A DNA stretch of 9,667 nt, from positions 1 through 9,667 of the forward strand of contig VFJU01000143.1 in the NCBI GenBank assembly GCA_009885905.1, written 5' to 3'. This document shows positions 1-7,100 of the stretch, one piece after another (the stretch's first letter is position 1; each line of letters starts with the position of its first letter). The notes under the pieces are model-generated. The model was not told where the DNA came from, did no database searches, and was given only the letters and a program-made list of their open reading frames with translations. The DNA is from Verrucomicrobiota bacterium. GTDB lineage: Bacteria; Verrucomicrobiota; Verrucomicrobiia; Verrucomicrobiales; Akkermansiaceae. Made by a program: the position numbers and the translations under genes.

Positions 1-227
1 AAATCGATTGGTATTTGTCTCTTTGTCAGCGGATCGGAAACTACGCTTTCGTCCAAAATTTCTCCAACAAAGGGCAGTTCTGCCACACCGTCAAAAGAGC
101 CAGCACCAACTTCCATCGGCAAGGAGGTGTTAGGTCTTAATAGTTTGCGACAGATCACTGCCATTGCGAAAATACCCAGAGAACTACAGAAAGTAGCAAT
201 GATGGCGATTTCGGTAGGATCTGGCAT
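1..227 (-). CDS. Membrane-anchored protein of unknown function, N-terminal part
   Basis: An open frame on the minus strand starts at an ATG (complement of 225-227) and stays open to the left edge, giving 75 complete codons. An in-frame stop lies upstream (complement of 273-275), and the ATG is the only ATG, GTG or TTG between it and the coding frame. The leader before the ATG is purine-rich (GAGAGAAATAAGAAA) but has no clean Shine-Dalgarno. The product begins MPDPTEIAIIATFCSS. Residues about 6-26 form one hydrophobic segment ending in basic residues (CRKLL), as in an uncleaved signal anchor. The next 50 residues are polar and acidic, with a short LPFVGEILDESVVSDPL stretch. I do not recognise the family. 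The gene is divergent from the CPBP protease and shares a 200-bp intergenic region with it. I think it is real because of its length without stops, clean start and plausible topology. Its function cannot be read from this fragment. Confidence 0.6.
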   Translation of the reverse strand, partial: MPDPTEIAIIATFCSSLGIFAMAVICRKLLRPNTSLPMEVGAGSFDGVAELPFVGEILDESVVSDPLTKRQIPID

Positions 228-246
228 TTTCTTATTTCTCTCGTCG

Positions 247-270
247 CAAGCGTGCGATGACTCAAGCGTG
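247..270. repeat. Pair of 8-bp direct repeats, CAAGCGTG, 16 bp apart
   Basis: CAAGCGTG occurs at 247-254 and again at 263-270, a start-to-start spacing of 16 bp. Both copies lie just upstream of the minus-strand gene starting at 227, where a regulator of that gene could bind. The repeat is short and could be chance, and no regulator is identified. Confidence 0.3.
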
Positions 271-277
271 ACCTACA

Positions 278-298
278 ATGGAAAATTTAAATTTCCAT
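278..298. promoter_or_regulatory. 21-bp near-perfect AT-rich palindrome, possible operator
   Basis: The arms ATGGAAA (278-284) and TTTCCAT (292-298) are perfectly complementary. Of the inner pairs, only one mismatches (285/291), and the centre base is 288. The site lies midway in the divergent intergenic region between the minus-strand membrane gene and the CPBP protease, which is typical for the operator of a dimeric regulator. The AT-rich core and lack of a T-run on either side argue against a terminator. The function is inferred from symmetry and position only. Confidence 0.4.
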
Positions 299-323
299 GA
301 ACTTGATTGTTTTTAAATGCTTA

Positions 324-342
324 TAGCAAGGTATGCTTGCTA
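324..342. promoter_or_regulatory. 19-bp inverted repeat (7-bp arms, 5-nt spacer)
   Basis: TAGCAAG (324-330) and CTTGCTA (336-342) are perfect reverse complements separated by GTATG. The site lies 22 bp before the ATG at 364 and 85 bp before the TTG start used for the protease. It could be an operator or a small hairpin in the leader RNA. It has no relation in sequence to the palindrome at 278-298, so the two sites, if real, would serve different proteins. Confidence 0.35.
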
Positions 343-427
343 ATTTAGATCAATTTATCAATAATGTTCACCTATCGAAAAGTCATCCAAATCCTCCGCT
401 GCCACGGGAAATCCGTACCGCACGATT

Positions 428-1735
428 TTGCGGCGGGAATACCCTGAGCCGCTGATCGCCTTGTTAGCGTTTGTTTTAGGTATCTGGCTTTGGGACCATT
501 ATTTCGGCAAGAGCGAGGGATACGCTCCCGGGACAGAGCAAGTCGCCTTGTTGAAGATAGATCGAGATCTACGTTTAGCAGATGCCATGGAAGCGGATCC
601 GCCATGGCTGAAGCGATTCCTCGGCGTGGGTCAACCGGCGGTGACTCAGCGAGAATCGTTAGGAGTTTTGCAAAAACTGGCGAATGAAAAATCAATCAGC
701 CAGTATGGATTGGAGGCATTTGCCATTATAAAATCTGTGAACACTGGGGTTTCTCTGCCGGATATATTAGATAATTCTCTGCCGGAGGGTAAGAATTCTG
801 AATTTAAGGAGAGGCTGAAAAATTTCAAGAATCACAAAGGCTCATGGTGGCATATCAAAATGTTAGAATTATGGACGAACAACGATCTTGCGAAGTCCGA
901 TTTGTTGCGTAGCGCTGAGCGGGATGGTGCCGCACTGAGGATTCGTGCCGTAATAGCGAGATCATCTGTTTTGCTGTTAGAAATTACTGGGTTATTTTTT
1001 ATCCCAGTGACTTTACGCTTTTTGAAAACAGGCTTTTCAAGAAAGCTGGGAGGCTATGGTGGAGCTTGGACTTTACCACTTGGCCTCGTGTTTTTTTTCG
1101 TGGCAACTCTGGCATGGATCGGTTTCACCATGACTCTGGAACTTGGCATGGATTGCCTATCAGACCCTCATCCGCTTGTTGGGATTCTTCTCGATTCCGC
1201 CGCGCGCATCCTGCCGCCTTTGATCGCGCTTGGATTGCTTTTTAAACGTCCAACTCATGCAGTTCGGGTGATGGGGCTAAATCAACCCATCTATACAAGA
1301 GCGATTCTCGGGATGTTTTCTTTGTTGATGATCTCGGATCAGATCCTGCGTTGGTCTTTTGGAAGTGCGAGTGGTCACGATCCAGGCGGCGGATTGAGTC
1401 TCGGCGACTCAGGGTTGTGGGGACTGGTTTTCGCGCTAGTTTCTGCATGCTTGCTCGCACCACTTGCTGAGGAAATTCTTTATCGTGGGGTATTGTTTCG
1501 CAGCTTGTGGAACCGAATCGGAGTGCTGCCGGCCGCGGTGCTATCCGCTGCCGTGTTTGCGGTTTTGCATTTCTACGGGGGGTATGGATTACTGAGTGTA
1601 GGGATATTCGGGTTCGCTTGTGCGCTGCTTTATGCGGGGACAGGCTCGCTCACAACGGTGATCGTTCTCCATGGTTTGTATAACTTTTCAATCAAGATAC
1701 CAGAGTGGATTGTTTACCATTCACCGCTTGGTTAG
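428..1735 (+). CDS. CPBP-family intramembrane metalloprotease with N-terminal extension
   Basis: The 435-residue product carries all three CPBP (CAAX/Abi) active-site motifs: E348-E349-x3-R353 (EEILYR), F377-x3-H381 (FAVLH) and H415-x3-N419 (HGLYN). In this family these glutamates and histidines bind the catalytic zinc and cleave substrates inside the membrane. Hydrophobic segments are seen near 8-25, 180-198, 216-236, 255-275, 288-308 and 327-346, with more through the catalytic region to about 415. Residues 27-178 form a soluble stretch without recognisable motifs, which makes the protein longer than the usual 220-300 residues. Because the chain has a helix before it, this part may lie outside the cytoplasm. 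Bacterial members act in prenyl-protein-like processing, bacteriocin immunity or membrane-protein cleavage; the substrate here is unknown. The start is doubtful: 428 is TTG and lacks a Shine-Dalgarno. The frame is open upstream to 365 but has no ATG, GTG or TTG there, while an ATG at 364 is one base out of frame. Confidence 0.88.
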   Translation: MRREYPEPLIALLAFVLGIWLWDHYFGKSEGYAPGTEQVALLKIDRDLRLADAMEADPPWLKRFLGVGQPAVTQRESLGVLQKLANEKSISQYGLEAFAIIKSVNTGVSLPDILDNSLPEGKNSEFKERLKNFKNHKGSWWHIKMLELWTNNDLAKSDLLRSAERDGAALRIRAVIARSSVLLLEITGLFFIPVTLRFLKTGFSRKLGGYGGAWTLPLGLVFFFVATLAWIGFTMTLELGMDCLSDPHPLVGILLDSAARILPPLIALGLLFKRPTHAVRVMGLNQPIYTRAILGMFSLLMISDQILRWSFGSASGHDPGGGLSLGDSGLWGLVFALVSACLLAPLAEEILYRGVLFRSLWNRIGVLPAAVLSAAVFAVLHFYGGYGLLSVGIFGFACALLYAGTGSLTTVIVLHGLYNFSIKIPEWIVYHSPLG

Positions 1736-1752
1736 TATTTGTTAGATATTGA

Positions 1753-2133
1753 TCACCCGTCTTCATGGTTTCTCATGAAGTCTGCGACCTGAGCGAAGAA
1801 TGGGTCTAGAAATTCGCGAGCCGAGGATGACGTTTCTGCCTCTTTCATCGCGAGCGTCATCAAGCCTAACCACCGATCTCGTTCTGCAATACCAATCTTA
1901 AACCCAAGATGGCGCATTCTTAATTTAGGGTGTCCGCGCATTTCGATGTAGCGGTTAGATGCTCCGAGCCGAAAAAGCAAAAATTCTGATAATCGCTCCT
2001 CCGCGCCCTCCCAGTCGTCAGAGGGATACATCGGACCGATGAGGTCATCTGTCCTGACGTGACGATAAAATGCCGCCACGATCTGACGGATTCCACTTTC
2101 CCCACAGGATTTCATCACTTCAATCTCATTCAT
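1753..2133 (-). CDS. Group II truncated haemoglobin (HbO-like)
   Basis: The 126-residue protein is a 2-on-2 globin that would bind haem and O2 or NO in the cytoplasm; group II members are linked to oxygen handling and NO or peroxide detoxification. Numbered from the ATG at 2133, it has Tyr23 (B10), Tyr36 (CD1), the GHPKLRMRH segment with proximal His75 (F8), and Trp88 (G8). As I recall them, these are the positions of the same residues in Mycobacterium tuberculosis HbO (128 residues). The frame extends to a TTG at 2163, adding ten residues (start MVKKSESSNR), but the family match and length favour the ATG at 2133. No clear Shine-Dalgarno is visible. The gene is convergent with the CPBP protease (17-bp gap, no hairpin terminator seen) and divergent from the kinase. 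Nothing in the context identifies a reductase partner. Confidence 0.93.
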   Translation of the reverse strand: MNEIEVMKSCGESGIRQIVAAFYRHVRTDDLIGPMYPSDDWEGAEERLSEFLLFRLGASNRYIEMRGHPKLRMRHLGFKIGIAERDRWLGLMTLAMKEAETSSSAREFLDPFFAQVADFMRNHEDG

Positions 2134-2202
2134 GCGATTGCTTGATTCCGATTTTTTAACCAACAGGCAAGCTTTGAATGATGGGTGTATTTATCATTGT
2201 TC

Positions 2203-2230
2203 TTGAGTTTGATTATTACCGAAGTTTAAT
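2203..2230 (+). promoter_or_regulatory. Possible sigma-70-type promoter for the kinase
   Basis: TTGAGT (2203-2208) and TTTAAT (2225-2230) match the -35 and -10 consensus at four of six positions each, with a 16-bp spacer. They sit 36 bp before the kinase ATG, leaving a short leader. It is the best pair I find in the 133-bp globin-kinase gap, but AT-rich gaps give such matches by chance. I found no equally good pair for the globin on the other strand. Confidence 0.3.
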
Positions 2231-2234
2231 TCGG
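2219..2234. repeat. Short inverted repeat over the putative -10 box
   Basis: CCGAA (2219-2223) and TTCGG (2230-2234) are perfect reverse complements around the hexamer GTTTAA. The repeat covers the candidate -10 hexamer of the kinase promoter, a position where a bound repressor would block transcription. Five-bp arms are weak evidence. Confidence 0.25.
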
Positions 2235-2266
2235 ACCCGCATTGATTGAAGTAATCTGAGTCCTAA

Positions 2267-4045
2267 ATGAGCGAATCCAATCCAAACATGGATTTTGTGG
2301 CCCCTGACGCGACTGACTTGGCGCCGCATTTTTCAGCATATGAGATCCAAGGCTTAATCGCCTCCGGTGGAATGGGTGCCGTGTATTGCGCCGTGCAAAA
2401 ATCTCTCGATCGCACGGTGGCGATCAAGATTTTACCTATCGAGTTTGGTAAGGACGATGTATTCCGCGCGGGCTTTGAAGCAGAGGCAAAGGCGATGGCG
2501 CGTTTGAATCACCCCAATCTAATTGGAGTTTACGATTTCGGTGAGGTGAATGGGATGCTCTACATCGTGATGGAGTTCGTGCCTGGAAAATCACTTTACC
2601 ATTCGGCGAATGGTATAGCCATCGACCCCAGCGAGGTGGCTCGCTTGGTGAGCTGCATATGTCATGGACTCGCCCACGCCCATGAAAATGGCATTATTCA
2701 TCGTGATATTAAGCCATCTAATATTTTACTCGATCTCAACGCCCAACCCAAAATCGGAGATTTCGGGCTGGCTCGCCCGGTCGAATTGAAGATCGATGAC
2801 ACGACTGAAATTTTTGGTACCCCGCATTACACGGCACCTGAAGTAGTCGCCGACCCTTATTCGGTAGATTTTCGCGCGGATATTTTTTCGGTGGGTGTGC
2901 TTTTGCATGAGTTACTAACGGGAAAACTTCCTGCAACAGATTCTCGGTCTGCTTCAGTGATCTCTCACTGTGATCCTCGCTTTGATGCAATTGTTAGCAG
3001 GGCGACGCAGCCAGATCCTGCGAATCGGTATGCGAGTGCTACGGAATTAGCAAGCGATCTACTGCAGCTTGGCCTCGCGTTGGAAGAGAAAGCGCCCAAA
3101 GCGGTGAGGTCCGTTATGCCACGTGCGGCCGACCCGCTTCTCAGAAAGTCTAGTGTTAAGCATAAAAAAAAATCTAACGTATACTCAATCATCCAGATTT
3201 TAGTAGCCCTGTCATTGGTGATGGTTGTGCTCTATTATTTTTTAACAAAACGACCAGAGGCTCCAACTCCAAAGGTTTCGACCTCAGTAAAAGTACCAGT
3301 AGAGGCCCCGGTAGAGGCGCCCGTAAAGGCACCGGTAGAAGCCCCAGTAGAAGCCCCAGTAGAAGCCCCAGTAGAAGCCCCAGTAGAAGCACCAGTAGAA
3401 GCACCAGTAGAAGTTGAAGTAACAGAACTTCCAAAACTTCAACAACCTCTCGCCGATTCGAGTCCTTTCGACACGCAAGTGGTCGAACCATCGCCCGTAG
3501 AGGAGCCACCACCCTTAGACTTACAAGAACCGCAACCCGCTCCAGTGGAGCCCAAATCGGATATCCCAGCGTTTCTACGACTTGCTCGAGATAAGATGTG
3601 GGTGCTTGCCAAGCCGGTGATGAAAAAATATTCAGAAGACCTCATGGGTAACGTTGTGGGAGCAAAGCGCGACCTTGAGCGAGCTTTGCGAAAAGAGAAC
3701 TATCTTAGAGATTTAGCGGAGAAATTAGTGCAACCTGAGTTTGAGAATTGGCAAAGAGATGGAAACCGAATTCCCGCTTTTCCTAGTGCATATCTTGCTC
3801 AGTTTCCGAAAATTCGTGAAGAATTTTTCAAAAAGCAGGAGGATTTCGATACGGCTTATCAGCAGGATTTGTCCAAGATTTCGGGGGATTACATTCGCGG
3901 TATCGAAATGCAAATTGAGCGGTTGAAAGTAACCAACGACGAAGGGTCAGTGATATTATTGAAGAAAGAAGTCGAGCGCACTCGAAAATCTCTAAAATAC
4001 TTCGAGAATCTGATGTTTCAATTCGACCCCAAGGCTACGGAATGA
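2267..4045 (+). CDS. Membrane-anchored Hanks-type Ser/Thr protein kinase with PVEA-repeat stalk
   Basis: The 592-residue protein starts at ATG 2267. Residues about 25-270 form a complete protein kinase domain: glycine loop IASGGMGAV (31-39), VAIK Lys54, helix-C Glu73, HRDIKPSN (145-152, RD type), DFG (165-167), and GTPHYTAPE (184-192) ending the activation segment. All catalytic residues are present, so it should be active on Ser or Thr. A basic stretch (KHKKKS, 298-303) precedes one transmembrane helix at about 307-326, placing the kinase in the cytoplasm and the rest outside. The outer part has ten PVEA-type units (344-383), a Pro/Glu-rich spacer (about 384-434), and a charged helical tail (436-592). 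The tail ends with a pattern (YIRGIEMQIERLK, then LLKKEVERTRKSL) that resembles coiled-coil tails I associate with planctomycete and verrucomicrobial proteins. There are no PASTA, WD40 or TPR units. The tail is probably a sensor or scaffold with an unknown ligand. uvrA follows 67 bp downstream on the same strand. Confidence 0.93.
   Translation: MSESNPNMDFVAPDATDLAPHFSAYEIQGLIASGGMGAVYCAVQKSLDRTVAIKILPIEFGKDDVFRAGFEAEAKAMARLNHPNLIGVYDFGEVNGMLYIVMEFVPGKSLYHSANGIAIDPSEVARLVSCICHGLAHAHENGIIHRDIKPSNILLDLNAQPKIGDFGLARPVELKIDDTTEIFGTPHYTAPEVVADPYSVDFRADIFSVGVLLHELLTGKLPATDSRSASVISHCDPRFDAIVSRATQPDPANRYASATELASDLLQLGLALEEKAPKAVRSVMPRAADPLLRKSSVKHKKKSNVYSIIQILVALSLVMVVLYYFLTKRPEAPTPKVSTSVKVPVEAPVEAPVKAPVEAPVEAPVEAPVEAPVEAPVEAPVEVEVTELPKLQQPLADSSPFDTQVVEPSPVEEPPPLDLQEPQPAPVEPKSDIPAFLRLARDKMWVLAKPVMKKYSEDLMGNVVGAKRDLERALRKENYLRDLAEKLVQPEFENWQRDGNRIPAFPSAYLAQFPKIREEFFKKQEDFDTAYQQDLSKISGDYIRGIEMQIERLKVTNDEGSVILLKKEVERTRKSLKYFENLMFQFDPKATE
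3296..3415 (+). repeat. In-frame 12-bp tandem repeat, ten units, coding for (PVEA)10
   Basis: Ten consecutive 12-bp units code for Pro-Val-Glu-Ala, with Lys for Glu in unit 3 and Val for Ala in unit 10. Units 5-7 are identical (CCAGTAGAAGCC), units 8-9 are identical to each other and differ from 5-7 only in the last base, and unit 4 differs from 5-7 in one base. The outer units are more degenerate. Related PVE segments also follow at about 3494 and 3543. Identity at silent positions in the core shows recent expansion by slippage or unequal recombination. Because the unit is a multiple of three, copy-number changes would alter stalk length without breaking the frame. Confidence 0.95.
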
Positions 4046-4048
4046 GGC

Positions 4049-4073
4049 GAATTTTTAGCCCCAGTAAAAATTC
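4049..4073. repeat. Perfect 9-bp inverted repeat between kinase and uvrA
   Basis: GAATTTTTA (4049-4057) and TAAAAATTC (4065-4073) are exact reverse complements with a 7-base spacer (GCCCCAG). It starts 3 bp after the kinase stop codon and ends 39 bp before the uvrA start. The stem is AT-rich and not followed by a T-run, so it is a poor intrinsic terminator. It could be an operator for uvrA or a 3'-end-protecting hairpin in a shared transcript. Confidence 0.45.
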
Positions 4074-4112
4074 TTCCGCTGGCGAACAAGTGAATCCTGA
4101 TTAACCTGCGGC

Positions 4113-7100
4113 GTGTCGCCAATTGACAAGAAATCTACCACCCGCCGCCTGAGTTCTGCGATCCGTTTGCGCGGGTGTCGCCAGCACAATCTTCAAGGGT
4201 TCGACCTTGATATCCCACTGGGTCAACTCACCGTCGTCACAGGCCCTTCGGGTTCGGGTAAATCCTCGCTCGCATTCCACACGCTCTATGCAGAGGGACA
4301 ACGCCGATACGTAGAAACTTTTTCACCCTACGTGCGGCAATTTTTTGACCGGATGGATAAGCCTTTGATCGATCACATCGAAGGAATTCCCCCAGCCATC
4401 GCCATCGAGCAAAAAAATCACGTCCGCACCAGTCGGTCCACCGTCGGCACGCTCACCGAGATCAACGACTATCTTAAGTTGCTCTTCGCTCGCCTCGCAA
4501 TCGGCTACGATCCGAAATCTGGCGATGTCATTCAGCCTGACTCACCTGAGTCTGCGGCGGCATGGGCAAGTGAAAATCTATCAGGAAATTCAGTTTTTGT
4601 TACTTTCCCTATTTCCATTCCCCCAGATGCGAAATCTGAGGAAATCTTCCCATTTTTAAATGCCCAAGGATATCTCCGAATTCTTCTGGATGGTGAAATC
4701 ATCCGTACCGATGAAGAGCGGGTCACAAAGTTGGTTTCATCCGTCATCCACGTGGTACAAGACCGCCTCATTCTCACGGATGAAAATCAATCTCGTTTGT
4801 TAGAAGCCTTGGAAGCAGCTTTCACCTTGGGTAAAGGTCACGCCAAGATCAGCGATGCCGGCAATCCAGATCATTCTTCGTCCTTCTCAACCTCTTGGAC
4901 GAATCCGAAAACAGGCTTCACCCTGCGTAAACCCACTGCAGCGCTTTTCTCGTTCAATTCACCCCTCGGGGCCTGCTCAAAGTGCCGTGGTTTCGGCAGA
5001 GTGGTTGGTATCGATCTCGAAAAGGCCGTACCAGACCCGTCACTCTCGATCGCCCAAGGTGCCGTCAAGCCGTTCCAAGGTGAGCGCGGTGATGAGTGCC
5101 AGCGTGATCTTGTTAGAAATTGCAAGGAACGAAGTATCGATACCGAGTGTGCCTTTGAAGATCTATCAGAAGATGAGCAAGAGTGGGTATATTATGGTGA
5201 TTGTAGGACTGAAAATCTTACGGCTGAGGCACTGGAGGAACTTTGGCAGTCTGGTGGTTGGTATGGAATTAAGGGTTTTTTTGACTGGATGGAGTCCAAG
5301 GCTTATAAGATGCACGTTCGGATTTTCCTCTCCCGTTATCGTTCTTACACGACTTGTGGTGACTGCCGCGGCAAGCGGCTACAGCCCGAATCTCTGTGCT
5401 TCAAGGTGAATCATAGAACACTGCCGGAAATTTGGTCTTTTGCCGTCTCTGATCTGCTTCCGTGGTTTTCAAATTTAAATACTGAAATAGTAGCGCGTCC
5501 TTCTGACCCCACTCTTAACCTAGTTCTTACTGAAATCATTTCCCGTCTAACCTATCTCGACGAGGTAGGTCTTGGCTACCTGACACTTGACCGAACGACT
5601 CGCACTCTTTCCGGTGGCGAAGTGGAGCGTGTCAATCTAACGACATGTCTCGGTGCCTCTCTCACAGGGACGCTATTTGTGCTGGATGAGCCTACTGTGG
5701 GCCTCCACCCGCGGGACATCGACCGTCTCGTAGGCGTGATGCACGGACTCCGCGACAAAGGAAATACGCTTGTCGTGGTCGAGCATGAGCAGACGGTGAT
5801 GCTTGCCGCGGATCATCTCGTCGACATAGGACCCGGCGCGGGGTCGCTCGGTGGCACGTTAATTTACCAAGGCCCACCTACGGGCAGTAAATCTAAAATC
5901 CTCGATGGTACAATCCCATGGCTAACAGGTCAGAAGCGAATCGACATCCCTACCCAGCGGCGGAAACCCACTAAAAAGATTCTCCAAGTCCGTGGTGCCA
6001 CGCGCCACAACCTTAAGAAGTTAGATGTAGATCTCCCGCTCGGTCTTTTTGTGGTTCTCACCGGGGTCTCTGGCTCTGGGAAATCAACTTTTGCGCACGA
6101 TGTTCTCTATCTAAATCTCGCTCGCAAACTCGGTCAGGAAGCGGAAGGTGATGCGGTACCGCTCAAAGAGTTTAAAGGATCTCAATATTTGAGTGGAGTC
6201 GAACTCGTAGATCAAACGGCCGTTGCTCGCACCCCACGTTCGACGCCTGCAGTTTTCTTGGGCGCATTCGATCCTATTCGCCAACTTTTCTGTGAAACGG
6301 ATGCTGGGAAATCTGCAGCACTTAAGCCGGGCTTCTTTTCGTTTAACTCGGGCGAGGGGCGCTGCGACCGATGCGCTGGAAATGGCTTTGAGAAAGTGGA
6401 AATGCAGTTTTTATCCGATCTTTACGTCACCTGTCCCGACTGCAAGGGCCGCCGTTATAAATCCTCCACCCTCGACTTCACCTACAATGGTCTCTCAATC
6501 GCCGACGTTCTTGATCTCACCGTCGCTGATGTGGCGGGGGTATTCAGTCGACAGGAGCGCCACTCAAAAAAAGAATTGCGCCTCATCGATCAGGTTCTAA
6601 CAACTTTATCTCCATTACTCCAAGTCGGTCTAGGCTATCTCAAGCTCGGTCAACCCCTTAACACGCTTTCTGGCGGGGAAGCACAGCGCCTAAAACTCTG
6701 CCAACTTCTGATTTCCAATAATGCTGCGGCAACTTCTGGTAAGCTCCTTATTTTGGATGAACCCACCACGGGGTTGCATTTTTCGGACATTCAAAATCTT
6801 TTGAATGTGTTTCAAAAACTCGTTGATTCAGGGCACTCATTGCTCGTCATCGAGCATAATCTTGATGTCATCAAGTCTGCCGATTGGATTCTAGATCTCG
6901 GACCTGAGGCTGGTAAATACGGCGGTCAATTGGTGGCTCAGGGATCTCCTGAAACTGTTGCTCTGTTAGGTACCCCAACTGCCCTTTTCCTCAAACAAGC
7001 TTTGAACGGACCGATGCCTACTGATGGCACAACTTTTACACCATCCAAGATCGAAAATTGTCAATCTGCGATCTCATTGCGTGGTGCCCGCCACCACAAT

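Noticed and set aside
1736..1752. Shared terminator between the convergent protease and globin genes
   Set aside because: The 17-bp gap holds no inverted repeat or T-run. Any terminator would have to lie inside the coding ends, and I see none there.
2134..2163. Ten-residue N-terminal extension of the globin from a TTG at 2163
   Set aside because: Starting at ATG 2133 puts Tyr23, Tyr36, His75 and Trp88 at the positions I recall for mycobacterial HbO and gives the usual length.
3296..3415. CRISPR-like array
   Set aside because: The units are contiguous 12-mers with no spacers and lie in frame inside the kinase gene.
3189..3512. Minus-strand open frames with Leu-rich or Tyr/Trp-rich repeats opposite the kinase
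   Set aside because: They are antisense readings of the PVEA tandem repeat, and their repetitiveness comes only from that repeat.
4046..4112. LexA/SOS box upstream of uvrA
   Set aside because: No TGTTC-N4-GAACA, CTGT-N8-ACAG or GAAC-N4-GTTC match is present. A TTC-N7-GAA arrangement at about 4074-4090 has the wrong spacing.
4855..5409. A 184-codon plus-strand open frame inside the uvrA region
   Set aside because: It lies in a different frame from the uninterrupted UvrA reading frame, which carries all the catalytic motifs. Its own product is low-complexity and Ser/Arg-rich.
6960..7070. Possible boundary between two separate uvrA genes
   Set aside because: The frame continues through the linker without a stop, and no gene start is needed. 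The two units are one open frame.
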